Of a stretch of DNA of 16,412 nucleotides, positions 1 through 6,995 are shown one piece after another. Numbering within the stretch: position 1 is the stretch's first letter; every line of letters begins with the position of its first letter. Under the pieces are notes generated by a model. It searched no databases and was not told the DNA's origin. It saw only the letters and a list, made by a program, of their open reading frames with translations. The translations under genes and the position numbers were made by a program. The DNA is taken from contig CAIYQF010000382.1 in NCBI GenBank assembly GCA_903928325.1, positions 1 through 16,412 of the forward strand. The letters are read 5' to 3'. This DNA comes from an uncultured beta proteobacterium (GTDB taxonomy: Bacteria > Pseudomonadota > Gammaproteobacteria > Burkholderiales > Burkholderiaceae_C).

Positions 1-507
1 AAATTCGTCACCGTTACCAACGAGTCCATCAAGGGCAAGTGGAACGTGTTCATTTTTATGCCGGCAGCCTTCACCTTCAACTGCCCCACCGAAGTGGAAG
101 ACGCAGCGGACAACTACGCAGAATTCCAAAAAGCGGGCGCCGATGTGTACATCGTCACCACTGACACCCACTTCGCGCACAAGGTGTGGCACGAAACGTC
201 TCCCGCAGTTGGCAAAGCCCAGTTCGCCCTGATCGGTGACCCCACCCACGCTCTGACCCGTGCGTTTGACGTGCACATTGACGAAGAAGGCCTGGCACTG
301 CGCGGCACCTTCATCATCAACCCCGAAGGCCACATCAAGACCATGGAAGTGCATTCCAACGAAATCGCCCGTGACGTGAAAGAAACCCTGCGCAAGCTCA
401 AGGCCGCCCAGTACACCGCCGCCCACCCCGGCCAAGTGTGCCCCGCCAAGTGGAACGAAGGCGCCAAGACCATCACTCCCTCGCTGGACCTGGTCGGCAA
501 AATCTAA
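1..507 (+). CDS. ahpC: Alkyl hydroperoxide reductase subunit C, typical 2-Cys peroxiredoxin (5' end missing)
   Basis: Reduces H2O2 and organic hydroperoxides in the cytoplasm and is recycled by AhpF. The reading frame is open from base 1, so the gene is cut by the window edge. 168 residues are visible, and comparison with E. coli AhpC (187 aa) suggests about 19 N-terminal residues are missing. The peroxidatic cysteine is residue 28 of the visible part, in the PxxxTxxC motif PAAFTFNC (codon 82-84). The resolving cysteine is residue 147 in VCPAKW (codon 439-441). The segment FIFMPAAFTFNCPTE differs from the enterobacterial FFFYPADFTFVCPTE outside the catalytic residues; I recall this variant as common in Comamonadaceae. 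ahpF follows downstream on the same strand after a probable terminator. An apparent GTG start at 46 is internal, because conserved sequence continues upstream of it. Confidence 0.96.
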   Translation, partial: KFVTVTNESIKGKWNVFIFMPAAFTFNCPTEVEDAADNYAEFQKAGADVYIVTTDTHFAHKVWHETSPAVGKAQFALIGDPTHALTRAFDVHIDEEGLALRGTFIINPEGHIKTMEVHSNEIARDVKETLRKLKAAQYTAAHPGQVCPAKWNEGAKTITPSLDLVGKI

Positions 508-548
508 GCCACGGGCTCAAAACGGCAGAGCGCCGGGCGCGCTCGCCT

Positions 549-595
549 GCCGGACAGCGTCTTGCTGCATGCGCGGCGGGCCGTCCGGCTTTTTT
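549..595 (+). terminator. Probable rho-independent terminator after ahpC
   Basis: A perfect 7-bp inverted repeat, GCCGGAC (549-555) and GTCCGGC (583-589), is followed directly by six T residues (590-595). The 27-nt loop is long but GC-rich and may fold further. The placement, 41 bases after the ahpC stop and before ahpF, fits a full or partial terminator between the two genes. Confidence 0.55.
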
Positions 596-658
596 ATGCC
601 CAAAACCTGCGCCCTTCGCATTGAATTTGCGTCCCGCGCCCCCCTGTATCCCCTATCC

Positions 659-664
659 AAAGGA
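659..664 (+). promoter_or_regulatory. Shine-Dalgarno site that sets the ahpF start
   Basis: AAAGGA lies six bases before the ATG at 671. This favours 671 over an in-frame ATG at 569, which would start inside the terminator hairpin and add 34 residues with no counterpart in AhpF. Confidence 0.75.
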
Positions 665-670
665 ACCACC

Positions 671-2251
671 ATGCTTGACGACGCCCTCCAATCCCAGCTC
701 GCCGCTTACCTCCAACGCGTGACGCTCCCGATGGAGATCGTGGCGTCCTTGGGCGATGACGCCAACTCCAACGAGATGCGCGAACTGCTACAGACCATCC
801 AGGGCTTGCGCAGCGACAAAATCACCGTGCGCTACGACGGCCAGGACGCGCGCAAGCCCTCTTTTTCGCTCCAGCGCGTGGGCACAGACACCAGCCTGCG
901 CTTTGCTGGACTGCCGCTGGGCCATGAATTCACCTCTCTGGTATTGGCTTTGTTGTGGACCGGCGGCCACCCGCCTAAGGTGGAGCAGGATGTGATTGAC
1001 CAGATTAAGGCCTTGCGTCCCGCCGCGGGTGAGGACTTCAACTTCGAGGTCTACATGAGCCTGACCTGCCACAACTGCCCCGACGTGGTGCAGGCGCTCA
1101 GCCTGATGGCGATCCTGAACCCCCGGGTCAAGACCACGGTGATTGAAGGCGGCGCCTTCCAGACCGAGGTGACAGACCGCGAAATCATGGCCGTGCCCAG
1201 CATTTACCTCAACGGCGCTTTGTTCGGCAATGGCCGCATGTTGGTGGAAGAAATTGTGGCCAAGCTTGATACCGGCGCGGCTGACAAGGACGCGGCCAAG
1301 CTTTCGGCCAAAGACCCGTTTGATGTGCTCATCATCGGCGGTGGGCCGGCGGGCGCTGCGGCTGCGGTGTATTCCGCGCGAAAGGGCATTCGCGTGGGCG
1401 TCGCGGCGGCGCGCTTTGGTGGCCAGGTGAATGACACGCTGGCGATTGAAAACTACATCTCGGTGCAGGAAACCGATGGCCCCAAGATGGCCGCAGCGAT
1501 GGAAGCGCAGACCCGCTCCTACGGCGTGGACATCATGAACCTGCAAGAGGCCGCCAAGCTGGTGCCCGCGTCCGAGCCCGGTGGCTTGACCGAGGTGGTG
1601 CTCGCCAACGGTGGCAGCCTCAAGGCCAAAACCGTCATCTTGTCGACCGGCGCGCGCTGGCGCAATGTGAATGTGCCGGGGGAGGCCGAATACAAAAACA
1701 AAGGCGTGGCTTACTGCCCCCACTGCGACGGCCCCTTGTTCAAGGGCAAGCGCACGGCGGTGATCGGTGGCGGCAACTCAGGGGTGGAAGCGGCGATTGA
1801 CCTGGCCGGCATCGTGGCCCATGTGACGCTGGTGGAATTTGCCGACCAGCTCAAGGCGGATGCGGTCTTGGTCAACAAACTTAAAAGCCTGCCCAATGTG
1901 TCGATTCACACCAACGCCCAGACGACCGAAGTCACCGGCGCCGAGGGCAAGGTCAATGGCCTGCGCTTCAAGGACCGCGCTACCGGCGAGGAGCACCACG
2001 AAGCCCTGGAGGGCGTGTTCGTGCAGATTGGCCTGGTGCCCAACACCGAGTGGCTCAAGGGAACGATTGAGCTGAGCAAGTTTGGCGAGATCGTGGTGGA
2101 CGCCAAAGGCCATACCAATGTGCCCGGCGTGTTTGCAGCCGGTGACTGCACCACCGTGCCCTTTAAGCAAATCGTCATTGCCGCAGGCGACGGCGCCAAG
2201 GCCGCGCTCAGCGCCTTTGACCACCTGATTCGTTCGCCGGTCGTCGCGTAG
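671..2251 (+). CDS. ahpF: Alkyl hydroperoxide reductase subunit F (NAD(P)H-dependent, FAD disulfide reductase)
   Basis: Passes electrons from NAD(P)H through FAD and two disulfide centres to AhpC. 526 residues, against 521 in E. coli AhpF. An N-terminal tandem thioredoxin-like domain (about 1-200) carries the redox centre CHNC at Cys133/Cys136. The thioredoxin-reductase-like part has the FAD dinucleotide-binding motif GGGPAG (223-228), the second CxxC centre CPHC at 349-352, the NAD(P)H motif GGGNSG (366-371), and the C-terminal FAD-contacting segment GVFAAGDC (486-493). The start MLDDALQSQL matches the family start and has a good ribosome binding site. It probably has its own weak promoter in 596-658 (TTGAAT near 621), because a terminator separates it from ahpC. 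It converges with the NUDIX gene, with 14 bases between the stops. All key residues are present. Confidence 0.97.
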   Translation: MLDDALQSQLAAYLQRVTLPMEIVASLGDDANSNEMRELLQTIQGLRSDKITVRYDGQDARKPSFSLQRVGTDTSLRFAGLPLGHEFTSLVLALLWTGGHPPKVEQDVIDQIKALRPAAGEDFNFEVYMSLTCHNCPDVVQALSLMAILNPRVKTTVIEGGAFQTEVTDREIMAVPSIYLNGALFGNGRMLVEEIVAKLDTGAADKDAAKLSAKDPFDVLIIGGGPAGAAAAVYSARKGIRVGVAAARFGGQVNDTLAIENYISVQETDGPKMAAAMEAQTRSYGVDIMNLQEAAKLVPASEPGGLTEVVLANGGSLKAKTVILSTGARWRNVNVPGEAEYKNKGVAYCPHCDGPLFKGKRTAVIGGGNSGVEAAIDLAGIVAHVTLVEFADQLKADAVLVNKLKSLPNVSIHTNAQTTEVTGAEGKVNGLRFKDRATGEEHHEALEGVFVQIGLVPNTEWLKGTIELSKFGEIVVDAKGHTNVPGVFAAGDCTTVPFKQIVIAAGDGAKAALSAFDHLIRSPVVA

Positions 2252-2265
2252 GCACGGGGGCGCGC

Positions 2266-3126
2266 TTAAGCGAAAAGCGCTTCAAACCCACCCGCGGCCT
2301 CAAAGCGCTTGTTGCGCCAAAACAGGCGCGAGGGGCCGGGCAGGGCGCGCGTGGCGACCGAATGTTGCGGGTCGCCGGGGTAGCAGATCACGCGTGTGCC
2401 CTCTTCGTTAAAGGCCTCGGGCATGATGACCGGTGGCGGGCGGTTGGCCGCCTCGGCCAGCGCACTGGCCACCGTGGCGTGGCGCGACAAATGCGCCAGG
2501 CTCATGATTTGGGGTGGGGCCAGCTCAATCTCGCGCTCCCAGTATTGTTCCAGCGCAGTGCGCGGTGCCAGCCACGCGCTTTGCGTGGTTTCCACGTTGT
2601 CATGCGCCGCCAACTGGCCCGCTGGCATGGCCGCAATGAAAAAACGCGTGTCGAAGCGCTTGTTGGTCACCGAGGGCATGCGCGGCGTGATCCAGCGCGT
2701 CCAGGGCTGCACCGCGCTGGTGTGCAGGCGCAACTGCTGCGCGGCCAGGCGGGGGTGAAAGTCGGTGCTGGCCAGCGGCATTGCGCTGTCTGGCCCGGTG
2801 GCAGCCGCAAGCAAGACGCCTGATTCTTCAAAGGTTTCGCGCAGCGCCGCCACAAACAGGCCGCAGGCGGTGGCCTGGTCGGTCTCGCTTTCGCCTAAGG
2901 AGGCGTGCAAGTCCTGGGGTGAGCGGTCAAAGTGGGCGTGGTGGGCTGATTCGCAGTCGGCGGCGTCGAGCTTGCCGCCGGGGAAGACATAGGCGCCGCC
3001 CAGCACGTCAGACAGGCCGTGGCGTTTGACCAAAAACACCTCCAGGCCCCGCGTGCCGTCGCGCAGCAAGACAACGGTGGCCGCGTCACGCGGGGGCTGG
3101 GTGGGGATGTCGGAGTTGAGTTCCAT
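2266..3126 (-). CDS. NUDIX hydrolase, NUDT19/NUDT7-like (possible CoA or acyl-CoA diphosphatase)
   Basis: 286 residues. A NUDIX fold is shown by the beta-strand/loop YVFPGGKLD (46-54) and the helix motif RETFEESGVL (96-105), which contains the metal-binding glutamates of the NUDIX signature. From the GG of FPGG to the Arg of RE is about 45 residues instead of the usual 14 or so, so the NUDIX box is interrupted by an insertion of about 30 residues. I know this layout from eukaryotic NUDT19, a peroxisomal CoA/acyl-CoA diphosphatase, and from bacterial relatives. Cleavage of CoA derivatives is therefore the best guess and would suit the lipid genes nearby, but the substrate is not proven. The region TRWITPRMPSVTNKRFDTRFFIA (143-165) is also typical of this subgroup. 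The ATG at 3126 has only a weak ribosome binding site. The gene is divergent from the SDR at 3250. Confidence 0.85.
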   Translation of the reverse strand: MELNSDIPTQPPRDAATVVLLRDGTRGLEVFLVKRHGLSDVLGGAYVFPGGKLDAADCESAHHAHFDRSPQDLHASLGESETDQATACGLFVAALRETFEESGVLLAAATGPDSAMPLASTDFHPRLAAQQLRLHTSAVQPWTRWITPRMPSVTNKRFDTRFFIAAMPAGQLAAHDNVETTQSAWLAPRTALEQYWEREIELAPPQIMSLAHLSRHATVASALAEAANRPPPVIMPEAFNEEGTRVICYPGDPQHSVATRALPGPSRLFWRNKRFEAAGGFEALFA

Positions 3127-3210
3127 GGTTTGTCACCAAGTTTGTCGCATGGGTTGCGGGGGGGAGGGAGGGCGGTGGCTGGCGTGCAGTAGAGTCAGCC
3201 TTTGTTTTTT

Positions 3211-3225
3211 GGGCCGCAACGGCCC
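3211..3225 (+). other. Short perfect hairpin in the leader of the SDR gene
   Basis: GGGCCG (3211-3216), loop CAA, CGGCCC (3220-3225) form a 6-bp GC stem. It lies 24 bases before the ATG at 3250 and directly after a T-rich run (3201-3210). It is not followed by a T tract on either strand, so it is not a standard terminator. It lies in the divergent region between the NUDIX and SDR genes and could be an mRNA leader structure or a protein-binding palindrome. Confidence 0.4.
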
Positions 3226-3249
3226 TTTGCAACCTGATGGGAGAATTTT

Positions 3250-4158
3250 ATGGGCCTGGACTTCAAAAACCGTGTAGCCATTGTGACGGGTGCCGGCGGT
3301 GGCCTGGGACGCCTGCACGCGCTGGCCCTAGCCGCACGCGGCGCCAAGGTAGTGGTCAACGACCTGGGCGGGGCGCGCGACGGCTCTGGCGGCTCCGTGT
3401 CCGCAGCGCAGGCTGTGGTGGCGGAAATCGAGGCTGTCGGGGGCGTGGCTATGGCCAATGGCGCGTCCGTCACGGACTACGCCGCAGTACAAGCCATGGT
3501 GCAACAGGCGGTGGACGCCTGGGGCCGGGTCGATATCTTGGTCAACAACGCGGGCATCTTGCGTGACAAAAGCTTTGCCAAGATGGAACTTGATGACTTT
3601 CGCATGGTCATGGACGTGCACCTGATGGGCGCGGTGCATTGCACCAAGGCCGTGTGGGCACACATGGTGGCGCAAAAATACGGTCGCATTCTGATGACCA
3701 CATCGAGCAGCGGCCTGTATGGCAATTTCGGCCAGAGCAACTACGGCGCGGCCAAGATGGCGCTGGTGGGCTTGATGCAAACCCTCTCGATTGAAGGCGC
3801 CAAGAACCATATCCACGTCAACTGCCTGGCGCCCACTGCCGCCACCCGCATGACCGAAGACCTGATGCCGCCCCAGGTGCTGGCTGCCCTCAAGCCCGAG
3901 GCCGTGGTGCCCGCCATGCTGGTGCTGGTGGCCGAGGACGCACCGAATCGCACCATTTTGTGCGCTGGCGCTGGCAGTGTGGAGGCAGCACAAATTACCT
4001 TGACTCAGGGCGCTTGGATCGGATTGGACGGTAATGCACCCGAGCGCCTACAGCACGCGCTAGGCGCTGTGGTGGACGGCAGCGGCGCCAGCGTCCCGGA
4101 CAGCGGTGCCGCGCAGGGTGCGTTTGAGATTAGCCGCGCCAGCCAGCATTTGACCTAA
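3250..4158 (+). CDS. SDR dehydrogenase, (3R)-hydroxyacyl-CoA dehydrogenase type (MFE-2/HSD17B4-like)
   Basis: 302 residues, cytoplasmic. A classical SDR fold: cofactor motif TGAGGGLG (13-20), acidic NDLGG (37-41) indicating NAD+ preference, NNAG (99-102), catalytic Ser152 region, and YGAAK with Tyr165 and Lys169. The long segment after strand 2 (GARDGSGGSVSAAQAVV) and the order of motifs match the dehydrogenase unit of peroxisomal multifunctional enzyme type 2 and its bacterial stand-alone relatives, which oxidise (3R)-hydroxyacyl-CoA. The C-terminal tail (about 245-302) extends beyond the SDR core, as in that family, but there is no hydratase domain. GGGAG (3239-3243) lies six bases before the ATG and supports this start. 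It is followed by gshA on the same strand, but a 119-base gap with a strong hairpin suggests separate control. Function is firm at family level; the substrate is inferred. Confidence 0.88.
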   Translation: MGLDFKNRVAIVTGAGGGLGRLHALALAARGAKVVVNDLGGARDGSGGSVSAAQAVVAEIEAVGGVAMANGASVTDYAAVQAMVQQAVDAWGRVDILVNNAGILRDKSFAKMELDDFRMVMDVHLMGAVHCTKAVWAHMVAQKYGRILMTTSSSGLYGNFGQSNYGAAKMALVGLMQTLSIEGAKNHIHVNCLAPTAATRMTEDLMPPQVLAALKPEAVVPAMLVLVAEDAPNRTILCAGAGSVEAAQITLTQGAWIGLDGNAPERLQHALGAVVDGSGASVPDSGAAQGAFEISRASQHLT

Positions 4159-4182
4159 GGCGGCGCCCGGCCTCATTGCACA

Positions 4183-4213
4183 GCCAGGGCATGGCTTGTA
4201 ATAGCCCCCTGGC
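4183..4213 (+). other. Strong bulged hairpin between the SDR and gshA
   Basis: GCCAGGG (4183-4189) pairs perfectly with CCCTGGC (4207-4213). Inside it, after a 3-base bulge (CAT), GGCT (4193-4196) pairs with AGCC (4203-4206), leaving the six-base loop TGTAAT. There is no T run after it (ACCCCAATT), so it is not a canonical terminator. The loop sequence TGTAAT resembles a -10 box, with TTGCAC at 4176-4181 as a poor -35 (15-base spacing). It may be the gshA promoter/operator or a leader structure 64 bases before the ATG. Confidence 0.45.
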
Positions 4214-4263
4214 ACCCCAATTACATGCGACTGTGCTACCTTCATAGCCGTTGGATGGAATAC

Positions 4264-4268
4264 GAGGG
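4264..4268 (+). promoter_or_regulatory. Shine-Dalgarno site supporting the gshA start
   Basis: GAGGG lies nine bases before the ATG at 4278. A TTG codon in frame at 4251 is a less likely start because it has no comparable site and adds nine unmatched residues. Confidence 0.5.
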
Positions 4269-4277
4269 CCTGTTGGC

Positions 4278-5810
4278 ATGACTGAAAGCAAACCCGCCCT
4301 GAGCGACACGAACCCGCAGCGCCTGCTGGGCATTCGCCGGGGCATCGAAAAAGAAAGCCTGCGCTGCACCCCAGGCGGCGCGCTGGCACTGAGCGCGCAC
4401 GGGGTCGCACTGGGTTCTGCGTTGACGCATCCCCACATCACCACCGATTTCAGCGAGTCACAGGTGGAGCTCATCACCAGTGTGCACGCGGGTGTGCAAG
4501 ACTGCATCGACGAGCTGCGCGAGGTGCAAAAGTTCACCTTGCAGTCCATGGGCGACGAGCTGCTGTGGGTGTCGAGCATGCCCTGCGAGTTGCCAGCCGA
4601 CGACGCCATTCCCTTGGGTCAGTACGGCAGCTCCAATGTGGGACAGGCCAAAACCGTGTACCGCAGCGGCCTGGGCTACCGCTACGGGCGGCGCATGCAA
4701 ACCATATCCGGCATCCACTACAACTGGTCCCTGCCCGATGTGTCGAGCCAGGCCTATTTCGGGCTGATCCGTAACTTCCGCCGCCACGCCTTTTTGTTGC
4801 TCTACCTGTTTGGCGCATCGCCCGCCGTGTGCGAGTCCTTTGTGGCGGGGCGCAGCCACTCGCTGCAAGTGCTGCATCCGGGCACCATGGGTTTGCCCTA
4901 TGCCACCTCGCTGCGCATGGGCCGCCTGGGCTACCAGAGCGACGCCCAAAGCGCGCTGGCGGTGAGCTACAACAGCCTGGAGGGCTACGCCGCCTCGCTG
5001 CACCAGGCGCTGACCGTGCCCTATGCGCCCTACCAAGCCATCGGCGTGCAGGCACCCGACGGCCACTTCCGGCAGCTCACCACCAGCTTGCTGCAAATTG
5101 AGAACGAGTTCTACGGCACCATCCGGCCCAAGCGGGTGATCTTCCAGGGCGAGCGCCCCTTGCACGCGCTGCGCGAGCGGGGCGTTGAATATGTGGAAGT
5201 GCGCCTGATGGACCTGGACCCGTTTGAGCCCGTGGGCATCCACCCGCGCACCTTGCGCTTTTTGGACGTGTTCTTGCTGCACTGCCTGAGCCAGCCCAGC
5301 CCCGACGACTCCCCCCAAGAAATTGCCGCCATGGCGCGCAACCAGCAGTGCGTGGCCGAACGCGGGCGCGAACCGGGCCTGCGCTTGCAGCGCGGCGACG
5401 CCACCGTGGCCTTGACCGACTGGGGCCTGGAACTGGTGCGCGCCTTTGCGCCCATGGCACAGGCCTTGGACGCTGCCCACGGCAGCACCGATTACAGCGA
5501 CGCCGTGGCCCACGCCCAACACGCTTTGCTCCACCCCGACACGCTGCCCTCGGCCCGCGTGCTGCGGGCTATGGAACAAGACTTTGGCGGCTCTTTTTCC
5601 GCCTTTGTCCAAGCCCATTCGGCGCAAACCAAGGCGCAGGAATTGGCCAATCCTCTGTCGGCCCACGCTTTGGCCCACTTTCAGCAACTCGCACAGGCCT
5701 CGCGTGTGGCACAACACGAGACCGAGCAGGCCGACAGCCTCCCCTTTGACCGCTATTTGGAACAGTACCTGTCGCCCCAGCGCCTAGGACAGCCTGCAGC
5801 AAGCGCCTAG
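4278..5810 (+). CDS. gshA: Glutamate-cysteine ligase, E. coli GshA type
   Basis: Makes gamma-glutamylcysteine from glutamate, cysteine and ATP, the first step of glutathione synthesis, in the cytoplasm. 510 residues, against 518 for E. coli GshA. Conserved blocks are present along the whole length: RRGIEKESLR (20-29), TTDFSESQVE (55-64), SMPCELP (100-106), QYGSSN (115-120), MQTISGIHYNWSLP (140-153), YLFGASPAVC (176-185), LPYATSLRMG (206-215), IENEFYGTIRPKR (274-286), YVEVRLMDLDPF (305-316), and FDRYLEQYL near the end. These include the active-site glutamates of the family. The start at 4278 is chosen because it has an upstream GAGGG and matches the family length. The peroxide genes (ahpCF) nearby and the GST further down fit a thiol-redox neighbourhood, but the gene appears to be transcribed alone or with rbgA. 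No defects seen. Confidence 0.95.
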   Translation: MTESKPALSDTNPQRLLGIRRGIEKESLRCTPGGALALSAHGVALGSALTHPHITTDFSESQVELITSVHAGVQDCIDELREVQKFTLQSMGDELLWVSSMPCELPADDAIPLGQYGSSNVGQAKTVYRSGLGYRYGRRMQTISGIHYNWSLPDVSSQAYFGLIRNFRRHAFLLLYLFGASPAVCESFVAGRSHSLQVLHPGTMGLPYATSLRMGRLGYQSDAQSALAVSYNSLEGYAASLHQALTVPYAPYQAIGVQAPDGHFRQLTTSLLQIENEFYGTIRPKRVIFQGERPLHALRERGVEYVEVRLMDLDPFEPVGIHPRTLRFLDVFLLHCLSQPSPDDSPQEIAAMARNQQCVAERGREPGLRLQRGDATVALTDWGLELVRAFAPMAQALDAAHGSTDYSDAVAHAQHALLHPDTLPSARVLRAMEQDFGGSFSAFVQAHSAQTKAQELANPLSAHALAHFQQLAQASRVAQHETEQADSLPFDRYLEQYLSPQRLGQPAASA

Positions 5811-5891
5811 CGCCACTGGATATCGACGGGTCGCCTGGCCCGAACTGCCGGACAATCGGGGCCTTAAGACACGCAGCGAAAGAACAAGAAC

Positions 5892-6884
5892 ATGGCCATC
5901 CAATGGTTTCCCGGCCACATGCACCTCACGCGCAAAGCCATTGGCGAGCGCATCAAAGACATCGACGTGGTCATTGAGCTGCTCGACGCGCGCCTGCCCG
6001 GCTCCAGCGCCAACCCCATGCTGGCCGACATTACCAGCGCCAAGCCCACGCTCAAGGTGCTCAACAAACAAGACCTGGCCGACCCGGCGCGCACCGCGCT
6101 GTGGTTGGAGTACTACAAAGCCCAGCCTGGCGTGCAAGCCTTGGGCCTGGACGCGAGCATGTCCACGCCTGCGCGCGCACTGGTGGCTGCTTGCCACCTG
6201 CTTGCGCCCAAGCGCGGCGGCATGGCCAAACCCATGCGCGTGCTGATTTGCGGCATTCCCAATGTGGGCAAGTCCACGCTGATCAACACCCTCAAAGGCA
6301 AGCGCTCGGCCAAAACCGGCGACGAGGCGGGGGTGACCAAAATCGAGCAGCGCATCACCATTGCCGACGACTTCTACCTCTATGACACCCCCGGCGTGCT
6401 GTGGCCGCGCATCATCGTGGCCAAGAGCGGCTACAACCTGGCCGCCAGTGGCGCCATCGGTCGCAACGCCTTTAACGAAGAAGAAGTGGCGCTGGAACTG
6501 CTGGACTACCTGCGCCAGCATTACCCGCACGAGGTAGAGGCGCGCTACAAGATCGAAGGCGTCTCAAGCATGAGCGACGAAGAAATTTTGGCCGCCATTG
6601 GCAAAAAGCGCGGCGCGTTGCAATCAGGCGGGCGCATCAACCTACAAAAAGCGGCAGAAATTGCGATTTATGACTTTCGCGCGGGCAGCCTGGGGCGCCT
6701 GACGCTGGAAACGCCCGACGAATTTACGCAGTGGCTGGCGGTGGGGCAAAAGATAGACGCCGAGCGCCAGATCAAAAAAGACGACATCGAGCACGCGCGC
6801 CTGGTGCGCTTAAAAAAAATTGCCCGCCCGGCCATGCGCGCCCAGCGCGATGCAGCCAAACAAGAGGACGAAGCCAGCGATTAG
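5892..6884 (+). CDS. rbgA: Ribosome biogenesis GTPase YlqF/RbgA, circularly permuted
   Basis: 330 residues. GTPase motifs occur in permuted order: G4 NKQD (58-61), then G1 GIPNVGKST (121-129), G2 around Thr149 (GVTK), and G3 DTPG (165-168). The N-terminal IQWFPGHMHLTRK (3-15) and LLDARLP (30-36) are hallmarks of YlqF/RbgA, which in Bacillus subtilis acts late in 50S subunit assembly. The C-terminal part (about 190-330) is helical and ends in a charged tail (KKDDIEHARLVRLKK), compatible with rRNA binding. It follows gshA after an 81-base gap holding an imperfect inverted repeat (5837-5843 with 5856-5863). The ribosome binding site is weak (GAAAGAAC), but the start matches the family. Role in this organism is by homology only. 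Confidence 0.93.
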   Translation: MAIQWFPGHMHLTRKAIGERIKDIDVVIELLDARLPGSSANPMLADITSAKPTLKVLNKQDLADPARTALWLEYYKAQPGVQALGLDASMSTPARALVAACHLLAPKRGGMAKPMRVLICGIPNVGKSTLINTLKGKRSAKTGDEAGVTKIEQRITIADDFYLYDTPGVLWPRIIVAKSGYNLAASGAIGRNAFNEEEVALELLDYLRQHYPHEVEARYKIEGVSSMSDEEILAAIGKKRGALQSGGRINLQKAAEIAIYDFRAGSLGRLTLETPDEFTQWLAVGQKIDAERQIKKDDIEHARLVRLKKIARPAMRAQRDAAKQEDEASD

Positions 6885-6924
6885 GCCTGCGCGCCTGACG
6901 CCCCTGTCGCCTAAAGCAATCTTC

Positions 6925-6942
6925 TAGGCCACCCCTGGCCTA
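6925..6942 (+). promoter_or_regulatory. Perfect inverted repeat at the fadH promoter (candidate operator)
   Basis: TAGGCCA (6925-6931), spacer CCCC, TGGCCTA (6936-6942) form an 18-base perfect palindrome with a 4-base centre. Its right end overlaps TAAACT (6941-6946), a possible -10 box for the fadH operon. It is not followed by T residues, so an operator is more likely than a terminator. The regulator is not identified; no regulator gene is in the window. Confidence 0.4.
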
Positions 6943-6982
6943 AACTCCCGCCGCGCGCCCGTGTGGCAACAAACCGACTTTT

Positions 6983-6988
6983 GGGGAG
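6983..6988 (+). promoter_or_regulatory. Strong Shine-Dalgarno site setting the fadH start
   Basis: GGGGAG lies seven bases before the ATG at 6996. This rules out an in-frame GTG at 6963, which would place the ribosome binding site inside the gene. Confidence 0.8.
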
Positions 6989-6995
6989 ACCTTGT

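Noticed and set aside
46..507. GTG at 46 as the ahpC start
   Set aside because: The frame is open to base 1 and the upstream residues KFVTVTNESIKGKWN fit the AhpC family, so the gene continues beyond the window.
788..1723. Long minus-strand open frame of 311 codons inside ahpF
   Set aside because: It is an antisense shadow of a clear ahpF; the His-, Gly- and Arg-rich composition has no family features.
2262..2282. GCGCTT/AAGCGC hairpin between ahpF and the NUDIX gene as a terminator
   Set aside because: The stem is 6 bp with a competing 5-bp alternative (2268-2282) and no T run on either strand; it also overlaps the NUDIX stop codon.
4458..5717. Minus-strand open frame of 419 codons opposite gshA
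   Set aside because: Composition is typical of antisense translation in GC-rich DNA and gshA is unambiguous on the plus strand.
5837..5863. Imperfect inverted repeat before rbgA as an operator or terminator
   Set aside because: GGCCCGA pairs with TCGGGGCC only with a bulge and a 12-base loop, without a T tract; too weak to annotate.
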